Positions 54,665-63,432 of a stretch of DNA of 64,000 nucleotides are shown in pieces. Location of the stretch: the NCBI RefSeq assembly GCF_021389935.1, contig NZ_CP089979.1, positions 2,275,001 through 2,339,000 on the forward strand. Reading direction: 5' to 3'. A model generated the notes under the pieces. That model was not told where the DNA came from, ran no database searches, and saw nothing but the letters and a program-made list of their open reading frames with translations. The position numbers were made by a program, and so were the translations under genes. The DNA comes from Fulvivirga ligni. Its GTDB lineage: Bacteria > Bacteroidota > Bacteroidia > Cytophagales > Cyclobacteriaceae. The stretch's first letter is position 1. The number at the start of each line of letters is the position of its first letter.

Positions 54665-55975
54665 TTAATAAATCCACTGCTTGAAAAACTCACTCAAATC
54701 TCTCTGCGATGATTTTTCTATTGATTGTTGAAAGAGCTCTGTGTTCACAGATTTTCCATAGTATTGCTGACTGTAACTTTTAATGGCGGCCCAAAAGGCA
54801 TCATCTCCCAATTCCTCTCTTAGTAAATGCAATACATAGGCGCCCTTAAAGTAAACCAGGTTGCGATCATCGCCCGTGGGGTGGATCCAGTCTTTGAAAA
54901 CCAGTGGCTTATCTGCTCCTTTGCTTTTTACTTTTTGGTAAACATCATAATAGGCATTAATATTTTCCAGATACTTATCTCTTCCAAACTGGCGCTCATT
55001 ATAAGCGGCTGACATAAAAGTGGCAAAGGCCTCATTGAGCCAGAAGTGGCTCCAGCTTTCACAGGTAATGGCATTTCCCCACCATTGATGCGCCAGTTCA
55101 TGGGATATCAAATTGATCTCAGTGCTGTCTTTTAATATTAAGTTGCCATAGTTTTTCTTCAGTACGGAAAAGCCTGACATCTCCTGATAATGGCTGCCCA
55201 TAAGCACCTGCGAATAGTCAGTTTGAAAGTAGGGAACTCCTGAAATTTCCTCGAAAAACTTCAGCATAGCTGGCGTGTGTTTGAAGATGCTGGCTAGTGT
55301 ATCTGAATTGTAATCAGCTGAATAATAGTTGAATATGTTTCCGTTAATACTGTCAGCGGCCTTGTTAAAAGAGCCAATGGCAAAACCATAAGTATATGCT
55401 GGAGTAGGGCTGGTCTGTTTCCAGAAGTATTTGGTTTTATTGTTCTCAGCATCTGTACTATTCATAAGCATGCCGCTGGCCACTATATCTAAGTGATTAG
55501 GAATAATTAACTCCATCTCAATGGTGGCCTTGTCATCAGGATTACTATTGCAAGGCATCCATTCTTCAGTGCTGAAAACAGTGTAGGCCTGCTCTAATTC
55601 AGATGAAAACTGTGCTCCTCTTGTTGGTGTTCCATGATAGAATATTTGTAAACTATTCCTTGAAGAACTTTTATTAAACGCTATACTGAGTTCCGCTTCA
55701 TTCTGAATGAAGCTGTTCACCGTTTCACCTTTAACACTATCAATGGTTAGTTGACCGCAGTCAAAACTAACCTGCTTTGGATCCTGAGATGAAAATTCAA
55801 TAATCACATTCCCCTGAATCGATTGATTGGTGATGTTGGGTTCCAGACTTAATTGATAATTACTAACGTCCACTTTTTCAGTCTGAGCAAAGATTTTAGA
55901 AGATGATAATAGTAAGAATAGGGTAGTGTATATAATTTGTTTGTCGATCATTATCATAAAATTGGCCATTAACAA
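54665..55975 (-). CDS. M1-family metallopeptidase, small form
   Basis: A 436-residue exported peptidase. HELAH followed after 18 residues by Glu (WLNEAF) is the HEXXH-(18)-E zinc site of family M1. The N-terminal beta-saddle is present (YQLSLEPNITNQSIQGNVIIEF). The exopeptidase loop usually reading GAMEN is replaced by SHYQEMSGF. There is no C-terminal helical domain, so this is the short form. A signal peptide begins at the internal MIDKQIIYTTLFLLL, so translation probably starts one to nine codons after 55975. Confidence 0.88.
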   Translation of the reverse strand: MLMANFMIMIDKQIIYTTLFLLLSSSKIFAQTEKVDVSNYQLSLEPNITNQSIQGNVIIEFSSQDPKQVSFDCGQLTIDSVKGETVNSFIQNEAELSIAFNKSSSRNSLQIFYHGTPTRGAQFSSELEQAYTVFSTEEWMPCNSNPDDKATIEMELIIPNHLDIVASGMLMNSTDAENNKTKYFWKQTSPTPAYTYGFAIGSFNKAADSINGNIFNYYSADYNSDTLASIFKHTPAMLKFFEEISGVPYFQTDYSQVLMGSHYQEMSGFSVLKKNYGNLILKDSTEINLISHELAHQWWGNAITCESWSHFWLNEAFATFMSAAYNERQFGRDKYLENINAYYDVYQKVKSKGADKPLVFKDWIHPTGDDRNLVYFKGAYVLHLLREELGDDAFWAAIKSYSQQYYGKSVNTELFQQSIEKSSQRDLSEFFKQWIY

Positions 55976-56033
55976 TAACGCTGTTAATGGCTAATGAAAC
56001 GGAGGGTAAGGTAACTTATTATCGGTCAGTGAT

Positions 56034-56576
56034 TCAAACACCAAATTGAGTGAGGTGATGATCCAGATGCTTGTAAAACATGTTGTTCCATTCATTTACA
56101 ATTAATGGACCAAATGAATGAGATTCCTTGTTGTCAAAATTATGAGCGCCGAGTTCCTGCGTTCTGGTTATGTAATTTATGATTCGGGTCTTTTCAGTTT
56201 CAAACTCTCTGGTATCAGTGATTTTGAGAGCTGGGGCGGTCTGAGAGTTCTTTTTATAAGGGGTTTCGTTAGTTACAATCTTCTTCACAAATGATTTCAA
56301 AATAAACCCCATAAAGAAATTAGGCTTAGGATGCTTGTCTTCATACACCATCTCGTAAACTGCATTGCAGTGGGCAAGCATTTCTGAAACACTCATTTTA
56401 CCCCACTTGGGCTGTGAGCTCGGAGTCAGCTGGTTGATCCTATGGATCACATTTTCTGAAACTTCTTTGCTGAAGATGTTAGGTAAGGCCATGGTATTTT
56501 GATTTTCGTTCAATAATTGCTCATTAAAGGAGGTTCCTGAAATTGATTGTCCCGTGCTGATCATAGATGTTTTCAT
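56034..56576 (-). CDS. DUF1569-family protein (DinB superfamily)
   Basis: A 180-residue protein. MSVSEMLAHCNAVYEMVYEDKHPKPNFFMGFILKSFVKKIV and FGPLIVNEWNNMFYKHLDHHLTQFGV are the DUF1569 signature, with His residues placed as in DinB-fold metalloproteins. The family start likely corresponds to Met29 (56492), because the first 28 residues have no homology and the family begins near ALPNIF. Function unknown. Confidence 0.82.
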   Translation of the reverse strand: MKTSMISTGQSISGTSFNEQLLNENQNTMALPNIFSKEVSENVIHRINQLTPSSQPKWGKMSVSEMLAHCNAVYEMVYEDKHPKPNFFMGFILKSFVKKIVTNETPYKKNSQTAPALKITDTREFETEKTRIINYITRTQELGAHNFDNKESHSFGPLIVNEWNNMFYKHLDHHLTQFGV

Positions 56577-56652
56577 AGTGATAATGTTTATTTTCTTCTA
56601 TGACGATCGGGTATTCAGGAATAGGACATAATCATTGAAAAACCTATTTGGA

Positions 56653-58368
56653 TCATTTTACCTCAAACCTATCACCCTCATTCTTAACCTGCATCTTTTT
56701 CTCTGTATCTATGGTTAATTCACCTCTCGCAGCTGGTGATATCCATAGCTCATGAGAGGCTTGCTCGCCAAGTCCTACATTGGCAATGGTAATATTCTTA
56801 AGAGTGGCTTTTGTAAGTGCCGAATTAATCCTGTCGTCAGTATTAGCTCTTATATTGATGGCATTGCTCAGGCTATTCGTTATTTGAATATTCTCCATCC
56901 ACAGCCCATCAATATCCTTTTTATCCAGGCATATTTCAATAGCCCCACGCCAGTCCCAGGTGTGGTCAAAGCCGCCGCTGGTGGTTATACTGCAGTTGGT
57001 GACTTTGGTGATGCCGGTGAAGTTATTATCAATATTCCTGCTACTATCTGAGGTGGGGAAGGTGGTGCTGATCAAAATGGCTGATCCGGGTGATATGTCT
57101 TTGAAAAAGCAGTTTTGTACGCTGTTACTTTGTGCGCCATAAACGGCAACTCCATTGGCCAGAAAAGGAAGCTCGCCAGTGCAGTTGGTGATCAGATTAT
57201 GCCCTGGGGCATAGTTTTGCTCCATAAAGGCGGCTGGCCAAATGGCAAAGCAATCATCACCAGTGCCTCGTGCCGAACAGTTTTTTATGGTGGAGTAGGT
57301 TATGCCCACACAGAAATTAATTCCATCGGCTATAGTATTTCTAAACCTACAGCCCTCGACTATTAAGTCGCTCGAGTTCTCAACCCAAATGCCGACTTTG
57401 GTGTGCTCTATCCATATATTAGAAATGCTTGATCCTGAGCCGAATGAGCCTACTATGCCATCATTGGGTTCATTGTCATTACGGTAGTTGAGTTTGCCGA
57501 TAATAGAAAAGTCAGACAGGTGTATGTTGCTTCCGTTTCCTTTCAGACGAACTCTTTTGGTGGCATCAGTATAGAAAGATTCACTTCCCACAAAGATGCT
57601 ATGCCAGATTCCAGCTCCTTTAATGATAATATTATCGGGAATAATGATGTCTTCTGACAGCTGGTAGGTGCCGGTAGGTATCCAAATAGGTTGCCCGGTC
57701 TCCGTCGCTATAGAAATACATTTCTTAAGTGCTGCTGAATAATCTTTTGGAATGGTCTTGCCGATTATAGCGGTATCAGTAAGGGCAATGGCCTGTTCGG
57801 GTTTGCTTAGTTCTGGGGTTATATTTTCAATGTCAACCAGGTCGATAATACAATGATCGGCAGTGCTGTTCTTATCTTTTTTCAGCTGGAATCTAATGAC
57901 ATCTCCTTTCTCAATCTCCAGGTCTTTTACTCTCACTTCATCATAAAAGTTTCGATGCGCTTCACCTTTGGGATCATTGGTGAAAGGGTACTTGCCATAC
58001 AAATGAGCATACTTAGAGGTTATACTAATCTCTTTTACCAGGTCTCCATTTTTAGAGATAATAAGCACGGCTGTAGTTCCTCCGCCCACTGTGGCATCGG
58101 GTAAGCTGTATCTGGTTATCAGGCTATTAGCCTTGAAGGGAGCTTTAAATTCCAGGTATTGTTTGCCTTTGATTTTCACGCATCGCTGGCCTGAAGATTC
58201 GGTCTCTACCTGATATGGTCCATAAGTAGGGCCTAAGATTTGGCCATTGGTAAGCATAGATTCGGCTTCTACAGTAGACCAGGATATGGATGCTCCGGTT
58301 TTGCTCTGAGCGGAAGTTAAGAATGGAGCAAGGAGAAGTAAAAAAGCAATGCCTTTACGTAAAGACAT
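56653..58368 (-). CDS. Secreted right-handed beta-helix protein, GH87-like (alpha-1,3-glucanase type)
   Basis: A 571-residue exported protein (signal peptide FLLLLAPFLTSAQ). The first 190 residues (VEAESMLTNGQILGP, HCIIDLVDIENI) look like a carbohydrate-binding beta-sandwich as in CBM6/35. The rest is a beta-helix with KNCSARGTGDDCFAIW, ADGINF and AVYGAQSNSVQNCFF. ADGIN and TGDDxxAIW are the segments I associate with GH87 alpha-1,3-glucanases and mycodextranases. ATG 58368 is preferred over 58401, which would overlap Lgt and lacks a proper signal peptide. It lies 13 bp downstream of Lgt. Confidence 0.72.
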   Translation of the reverse strand: MSLRKGIAFLLLLAPFLTSAQSKTGASISWSTVEAESMLTNGQILGPTYGPYQVETESSGQRCVKIKGKQYLEFKAPFKANSLITRYSLPDATVGGGTTAVLIISKNGDLVKEISITSKYAHLYGKYPFTNDPKGEAHRNFYDEVRVKDLEIEKGDVIRFQLKKDKNSTADHCIIDLVDIENITPELSKPEQAIALTDTAIIGKTIPKDYSAALKKCISIATETGQPIWIPTGTYQLSEDIIIPDNIIIKGAGIWHSIFVGSESFYTDATKRVRLKGNGSNIHLSDFSIIGKLNYRNDNEPNDGIVGSFGSGSSISNIWIEHTKVGIWVENSSDLIVEGCRFRNTIADGINFCVGITYSTIKNCSARGTGDDCFAIWPAAFMEQNYAPGHNLITNCTGELPFLANGVAVYGAQSNSVQNCFFKDISPGSAILISTTFPTSDSSRNIDNNFTGITKVTNCSITTSGGFDHTWDWRGAIEICLDKKDIDGLWMENIQITNSLSNAINIRANTDDRINSALTKATLKNITIANVGLGEQASHELWISPAARGELTIDTEKKMQVKNEGDRFEVK

Positions 58369-58381
58369 TGCTTGAAAATTT

Positions 58382-59209
58382 TTATTCGGTTTTGGCGGCA
58401 TTTTCTTCGGGGTCTCGTTTTCCTCTTTTAAGGTACATCATTACTATACCAAATATAATAAAAGGAATACTTAATAGTTGCCCCATGTTAAATAGCCAGC
58501 CCGCTTCAAAAGCAGATTGATCGGCTTTTACAAATTCTATCAGGAAACGTGCTATGAAAAGCAGTGTAAAGAATAGACCAAATATGAATCCGTTATGTCT
58601 ATTACTTTTCTTAAGTACTATGCTTAAAATAGCGAATATACTGAGGTAGGCTAATGCTTCATAAAGCTGCCCAGGGTGTCTGGGTACATTGTCTACTTCC
58701 TTGAAAATAAAAGCCCAAGGCACATCAGACGGACTTCCCACTATTTCTGAGTTCATTAAATTACCCAGTCTGATACAGCAACCAGCCAGTGCACCTACTA
58801 CACTTAATCTGTCTAGTAGCCAAAGTGGTTTCACCTTGTATTTTCTGCAGAATAATACAGTAGCTATGAATACACCTAAAATTCCACCATGACTGGCTAA
58901 TCCCTGGAAGCCAACGAATCTGAAGGGATCGAACTTCACTGGTAAGAATATTTCTAGTATATGCTGTGAGTAATAATCAAAGTCATAAAATAAACAGTGA
59001 GCTAGTCTGGCACCAATAACAGTAGCCAGCACCAAATACATGGTCAGCTTTTCAAGATAAGATTCATCTAGTTCTGCTTTTTTAAATTGCTTTCTTAGTA
59101 AGTAGAAGCTCAGTACAAAGCCTAATGCGAATAATAAAGAATACCATCTTAAGGCATAGAAGCCCAGGTCAATAATTTCTTTGTCAGGAGCCCAAGTAAT
59201 GTAAGCCAT
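58382..59209 (-). CDS. lgt: Prolipoprotein diacylglyceryl transferase
   Basis: A 275-residue inner-membrane enzyme that adds diacylglyceryl to the lipobox cysteine of prolipoproteins. About seven membrane spans. The signature is GCCIRLGNLMNSEIVG with the essential Arg in the R-x-GN-x-x-NSE region. RHPGQLYEALAYL is present. Placed between the NamZ-like gene and the GH87-like gene with 13-bp gaps on both sides, so probably in one operon. It is an essential gene in most Gram-negative bacteria. Confidence 0.95.
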   Translation of the reverse strand: MAYITWAPDKEIIDLGFYALRWYSLLFALGFVLSFYLLRKQFKKAELDESYLEKLTMYLVLATVIGARLAHCLFYDFDYYSQHILEIFLPVKFDPFRFVGFQGLASHGGILGVFIATVLFCRKYKVKPLWLLDRLSVVGALAGCCIRLGNLMNSEIVGSPSDVPWAFIFKEVDNVPRHPGQLYEALAYLSIFAILSIVLKKSNRHNGFIFGLFFTLLFIARFLIEFVKADQSAFEAGWLFNMGQLLSIPFIIFGIVMMYLKRGKRDPEENAAKTE

Positions 59210-59222
59210 TGAAAAAATAGGG

Positions 59223-60395
59223 TTAATTAAAGTCTGGATATAGTAAATATTTAGTTCTTATTTGTTTGAAATCTTTAAGCTCTTTCTGCCATGATTTCTT
59301 AATCTCTGCTTCAGAGAGACCGTTTTTAATCTGTTCTTGCAATATTTTATTTCCGGCAAGGGTGTTAAAATAGGGTTTAAAAAAGTCTTCACCCTTATAT
59401 TTTTGGTAAAAATCAATTAAATAATTCAGATGAAGGCCGCCTTCTATGTTTTTTTTATGTGAAAAGTTAATGCCGTAACATGTTTCCCCTTCCAGTGGTG
59501 GATATACTGACATACCTTTAATACTCACGGGTTTAAAGCTATCTTTCATGTCTGTAAACTGCGGGTGACCAATTTGTAGAAACGGTTCGTAAGTGCCTCT
59601 GCCCACACTAATAACCGTACCCTCGAACAAACAAAGGGTAGGATAAAGCTCAATGGCCAAGTCATTTGGTAAGTTGGGCGACGGCTTTACTGGTAAGGCA
59701 TACTTGTCCTCATGCTTGTAATCCTTTACTGGAATCACTTGCAGGTCGCACTTCACCTTATTATTGAGCCAGCCTTCTCCATTGATCATGAGCGCCAGTT
59801 CGCCTACGGTAAGTCCATGCAAAATAGGAATGGGATCCATAGCTACAAAGCCTTGAAGCTCAGCCGTTCTGATGGGGCCATCTATGTACATGCCATTGGG
59901 GTTGGGGCGGTCTAGCACCATAAAATTTACATTATTTTCGGCACATGCTTCCATTACCAGGTGCATGGTGCTGATGTAGGTGTAAAAACGTGTGCCTACA
60001 TCCTGTATGTCAAATATGATGAGGTCTATCCCCTGTAAATCTTCTTTAGTTGGCTTTTTATGCTTACCATAAAGCGAAATAATGGGCAGCTTGGTTTTGG
60101 TGTCAACGCCATCTTTTACCAGCTCGCCATCGGCAGCCTGACCTCTAAAGCCATGCTCAGGAGCAAATACGGCTTTTATCTTAATTCCATAATCCAGTAG
60201 TGAATCTACCAGGTGAGTACCACTAATTTCAGAGGTTTGGTTAACAACCAGGCCTATATTTTTGTCTTTTAACAATGGCAGGTAAGCAGGTAGGTTATAG
60301 GCTCCAGGAGTGATGTGCGGTGTGTCCTGAGATTGAGAAACACCACATGAACTGAAAGCTATAAAAAATGATACCAATAAAATGAGCCTGTTCAT
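59223..60395 (-). CDS. namZ: NamZ-type exo-beta-N-acetylmuramidase (DUF1343, GH171), lipoprotein
   Basis: A 390-residue lipoprotein (Cys17, FSSCG). DUF1343 hallmarks are visible: GLVVNQTSEISG, VFAPEHGFRGQAADGE, FDIQDVGTRFYTYISTM, LDRPNPNG, ISVGRGTYEPFLQIGHPQF, EGGLHLNYLI. The family acts on MurNAc-containing ends of peptidoglycan fragments and frees MurNAc. It would complement the GH25 muramidase and the LD-carboxypeptidase in peptidoglycan recycling. It is the first gene of an operon with lgt and the GH87-like gene and is divergent from the LolC-like gene (51 bp). Confidence 0.9.
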   Translation of the reverse strand: MNRLILLVSFFIAFSSCGVSQSQDTPHITPGAYNLPAYLPLLKDKNIGLVVNQTSEISGTHLVDSLLDYGIKIKAVFAPEHGFRGQAADGELVKDGVDTKTKLPIISLYGKHKKPTKEDLQGIDLIIFDIQDVGTRFYTYISTMHLVMEACAENNVNFMVLDRPNPNGMYIDGPIRTAELQGFVAMDPIPILHGLTVGELALMINGEGWLNNKVKCDLQVIPVKDYKHEDKYALPVKPSPNLPNDLAIELYPTLCLFEGTVISVGRGTYEPFLQIGHPQFTDMKDSFKPVSIKGMSVYPPLEGETCYGINFSHKKNIEGGLHLNYLIDFYQKYKGEDFFKPYFNTLAGNKILQEQIKNGLSEAEIKKSWQKELKDFKQIRTKYLLYPDFN

Positions 60396-60446
60396 AGTTA
60401 ATTATTTAATTTGCGGTAAACTGCGGGTCTAAAATTAAACATATTC

Positions 60447-61667
60447 TTGAACCTCTCTTATTTTATATCTAAAAGAATCACTGCAGGTGGAAACGACAGT
60501 TTTTCATCTACCATACACAAAATAGCCGTTGGCAGTATTGGTATTGGTTTGGCAGTAATGATCGTTTCCTTTTTGATCCTTAAAGGCTTTCAAGATACCG
60601 TTACTGAGAAAATATATAGTTTTAGTTCGCACTTTAAGGTAACGAAATACACCCTCGGAAATTCTTACGAGGAGTCTCCAATTTCTATAAATAATGAGCT
60701 CTATAATAACTATAAGAAATATGGTTTTATAGACCATGTGCAAGAATACAGCCATAAAGCAGGCCTGATAAAAACTGAAGAGGAAGTACTCGGCATCATA
60801 TTTAAAGGTGTAGGCACTAGTTTTGACCTCGATCGTTTTGCTCCTAACCTGAAGGAAGGCCGTTTTGTCAATTTTGATTCGACCGGTTATTCTAAAGAAG
60901 TGGTTATCAGTAAGATAATATCTGATAAATTACGTTTGAATGTGGGTGATGATGTGGTTATTCACTTTTTCCAAAATCCACCTAGAGTGAGAAAGCTGAA
61001 GGTAGTGGGTATTTATGAGACTAACCTTTCAGAATACTACGATGATAAATTCATCATAGGTGATATCGACCTTATCCAAAAGCTGAATAACTGGGCCGAT
61101 AGCGTTGCAGGAGGTATGGAAGTGTTCGTTACCGATGAGAGCAAGCTGGATGAGGATGAGAAACTACTAGATGATATTGTGGATTATGATTTGTTCGTTG
61201 AAAAGGTGAATGACAAGTACATTCAAGTTTTTGACTGGCTTCATCTTATCAGCCGGCAGGTAAACATATTTCTGGCTATTATCCTTTTTGTAGTTTGTGT
61301 GAATATGATTTCCATTATCCTTATTCTTATCATGGAAAGAACACAAATGATAGGTCTTCTAAAGGCTTTTGGGGCTAATAATCAGCTTGTGAGAAAGATA
61401 TTCACTTTTAATGGTATGCACTTGATAGTGAAAGGTTTAGCCTTAGGAAACTTGCTGGGGATAGGTATTGGTGTTATCCAATACTACCTGAAGGTGATTC
61501 CATTAAATCCGCATGATTACTACATGAGTTACGTGCCGATAGGCTGGAGTTGGGAAATTATCATAGCGCTAAATGTGCTAACTTTTGTGGTGGTGAGTTT
61601 AATCATCATTGTGCCTACCACAGTGATAGCCAGTATCGATCCTATTAAGAATATTAAGTACGATTAA
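60447..61667 (+). CDS. FtsX-like permease (LolC/E or MacB type)
   Basis: A 406-residue protein with four transmembrane segments (about 22-46, 277-300, 323-345, 370-398) and a large periplasmic domain between the first and second. NLSYFISKRI, KAFGANNQLVRKIF and PTTVIASIDPIKNIKYD are typical of LolC/LolE proteins of Bacteroidetes, which release lipoproteins from the inner membrane. The start is TTG 60447. No LolD ATPase lies beside it, so partnership is uncertain. A terminator-like stem follows. Confidence 0.85.
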   Translation: MNLSYFISKRITAGGNDSFSSTIHKIAVGSIGIGLAVMIVSFLILKGFQDTVTEKIYSFSSHFKVTKYTLGNSYEESPISINNELYNNYKKYGFIDHVQEYSHKAGLIKTEEEVLGIIFKGVGTSFDLDRFAPNLKEGRFVNFDSTGYSKEVVISKIISDKLRLNVGDDVVIHFFQNPPRVRKLKVVGIYETNLSEYYDDKFIIGDIDLIQKLNNWADSVAGGMEVFVTDESKLDEDEKLLDDIVDYDLFVEKVNDKYIQVFDWLHLISRQVNIFLAIILFVVCVNMISIILILIMERTQMIGLLKAFGANNQLVRKIFTFNGMHLIVKGLALGNLLGIGIGVIQYYLKVIPLNPHDYYMSYVPIGWSWEIIIALNVLTFVVVSLIIIVPTTVIASIDPIKNIKYD

Positions 61668-61673
61668 ATAAGA

Positions 61674-61712
61674 TTGTATCTAAGTGGGTAGTAGTAGAAT
61701 TCTTAGATACAA
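61674..61712. terminator. Terminator-like hairpin
   Basis: TTGTATCTAAG (61674-61684) and CTTAGATACAA (61702-61712) form an 11-bp stem. The T-run after it is weak. It lies between the FtsX-like gene and the convergent small membrane protein gene. Confidence 0.6.
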
Positions 61713-61748
61713 CCTTACTCTGTTGTTATTGGATCTAATTCTGAGTTG

Positions 61749-62126
61749 TTATTTTTTGTAAATGGCCGTTAATATAATAAGGCCTACTTTTCCTAATAAG
61801 AAAATTACAGTACCATATAAGGTAGGTAACATAGAAACCTTTAGGCCTCCTGCTAGTAAGGCGGCCGATACTGTGCCAGATTCCATGACCTGAATGGCCT
61901 CAAAAGCTCCAAATAAACCTAGGAGCTGCCCAAATATTCCAAATACCAGAATGAAAATGCTGAGCTGGTTGATAATGGCATTATTTTGCACAAAGCTCTT
62001 CTCAGGAGCTTTTTTCGAAATGAGTAAACCCCCTCTGGCTATTATTGCCAAAAGCACTAAACCGAATATGGTTAAAGGCCCCATGAACATTGTACCTCCC
62101 TGAATGATAAATTCGCTAAAACTCAT
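61749..62126 (-). CDS. MotA/TolQ/ExbB-like proton channel protein (short)
   Basis: A 125-residue protein with three membrane helices. The last two (IFGQLLGLFGAFEAIQ and ALLAGGLKVSMLPTLYGTVIFLLGKVGLI) show the Gly-rich pattern of the ExbB/TolQ/MotA channel helices. It lacks the long cytoplasmic loop of full ExbB, and no exbD/tolR partner is nearby. It may be a stand-alone variant or a new subunit type. Confidence 0.65.
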   Translation of the reverse strand: MSFSEFIIQGGTMFMGPLTIFGLVLLAIIARGGLLISKKAPEKSFVQNNAIINQLSIFILVFGIFGQLLGLFGAFEAIQVMESGTVSAALLAGGLKVSMLPTLYGTVIFLLGKVGLIILTAIYKK

Positions 62127-62340
62127 AATTATATTATTTCATTAAACATGCTTCAATGATAGTTCTCAAAATAAGGCGAAATATTCTTTTGCGGTCAATG
62201 ACAATTTTTCATACCGAATATACATGATTCTAAATAGATAGGGCGCCACGGTGCAAATGAATGTTAAAACCCGAAGTAAACAGGTAATCTGTCTATGTTT
62301 TAAGGAAAATTATGATTTTTAAGGCATCTTGCATGATTAT

Positions 62341-63432
62341 ATGACAATAGCTGAAGTGAAAAATAGAGTGATGACCATTGCTGCCCATATCATCTTTTGG
62401 GTACTCACTTTTTTATTTTACGTCTATTATTTCGGATATAACAGCTCAGACATTACCTACGTGTGGGGCTTTGTCGGTTTTTTTATGCCTGTAACTATTC
62501 TTTCTACTTATTATGTCAATTACTACCTAATACCCAGGTTTTTATTGGCAAAACGCTATTTAAAATTTGCGCTATATGCAGCATATACATTTATCATCAC
62601 CTCATTTTTTGTAACTATATCCATTTTTCTAGCTTTCATCTTCTTGGCTAATTACTATGTAGATCAAATGGCTCCCCTAACAAGGAGCTACATGTTCATT
62701 TTTATTGGAATTTTTATAGTTATCTTTCTCGCCACCGCCATTCGTCAGCTACAACATGCATATCAGGTGCAGGCAAAAAATAATGAGTTGCAAAACCTGA
62801 TGTTAGAAGCAGACTTAAAGCTTAAAACCCAGGAGTTACAATATTTAAAAAGTCAGGTACATCCGCACTTTCTGTTCAATATGCTCAATACGCTCTATGG
62901 CATGGCTTTAAAGAAGGATGATCAGTCGCCAGATACTATTCTCAGGCTGTCTAATTTACTTGATTATGTGCTTTATAGAGTAAATCAGCCCCATGTAACG
63001 CTAGGAAAGGAGTTGGAGCATTTATATGATTACATAGAACTTGAAAAGCTCAGAATTGGTAGCCTGCTGCACCTGGAAGCTGACACATCAGAGGCTGATA
63101 ATGATTTTATGATGGCTCCATTACTATTAATCCCTTTTGTTGAAAATTGCTTTAAGCACGGTGGTTATAAAGAAGGGAAACTTCATGTACGTTTGAAAGT
63201 GGAAAGTAAAGCCGATGGACTGCACTTCATGGTTAAAAATAGCGTGTCTGCTCAGGTGGAGCAAAAGGGTGGAGGTATTGGTATATTGAACATAAAAAGA
63301 AGGTTAGAGCTACTTTACGCAGATCACTACGATCTAGCCATTAAAGAGTCTGATCAATGGTTTGAGGTAAATTTGCATTTGGGTAAAATGAAGATGAAAA
63401 CTAATAAGGAGACTGAAAAGAAGGAATTATGA
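62341..63432 (+). CDS. LytS-type sensor histidine kinase
   Basis: A 363-residue membrane kinase with four transmembrane segments in the first 140 residues. A short coiled coil (LQNLMLEADLKLKTQELQYLKSQ) is followed by the His_kinase motif QVHPHFLFNMLNTL with phosphorylated His174 (counting from ATG 62341). HATPase motifs are PFVENCFKHG and GGGIGILNIKRRLELLY. ATG 62341 is preferred over TTG 62329. It overlaps the response regulator by 4 bp (ATGA), so the two are translationally coupled. Confidence 0.92.
   Translation: MTIAEVKNRVMTIAAHIIFWVLTFLFYVYYFGYNSSDITYVWGFVGFFMPVTILSTYYVNYYLIPRFLLAKRYLKFALYAAYTFIITSFFVTISIFLAFIFLANYYVDQMAPLTRSYMFIFIGIFIVIFLATAIRQLQHAYQVQAKNNELQNLMLEADLKLKTQELQYLKSQVHPHFLFNMLNTLYGMALKKDDQSPDTILRLSNLLDYVLYRVNQPHVTLGKELEHLYDYIELEKLRIGSLLHLEADTSEADNDFMMAPLLLIPFVENCFKHGGYKEGKLHVRLKVESKADGLHFMVKNSVSAQVEQKGGGIGILNIKRRLELLYADHYDLAIKESDQWFEVNLHLGKMKMKTNKETEKKEL

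Noticed and set aside
58369-58401. Earlier start of the GH87-like gene
   Set aside because: It would place a charged segment before the signal peptide and overlap the end of lgt.
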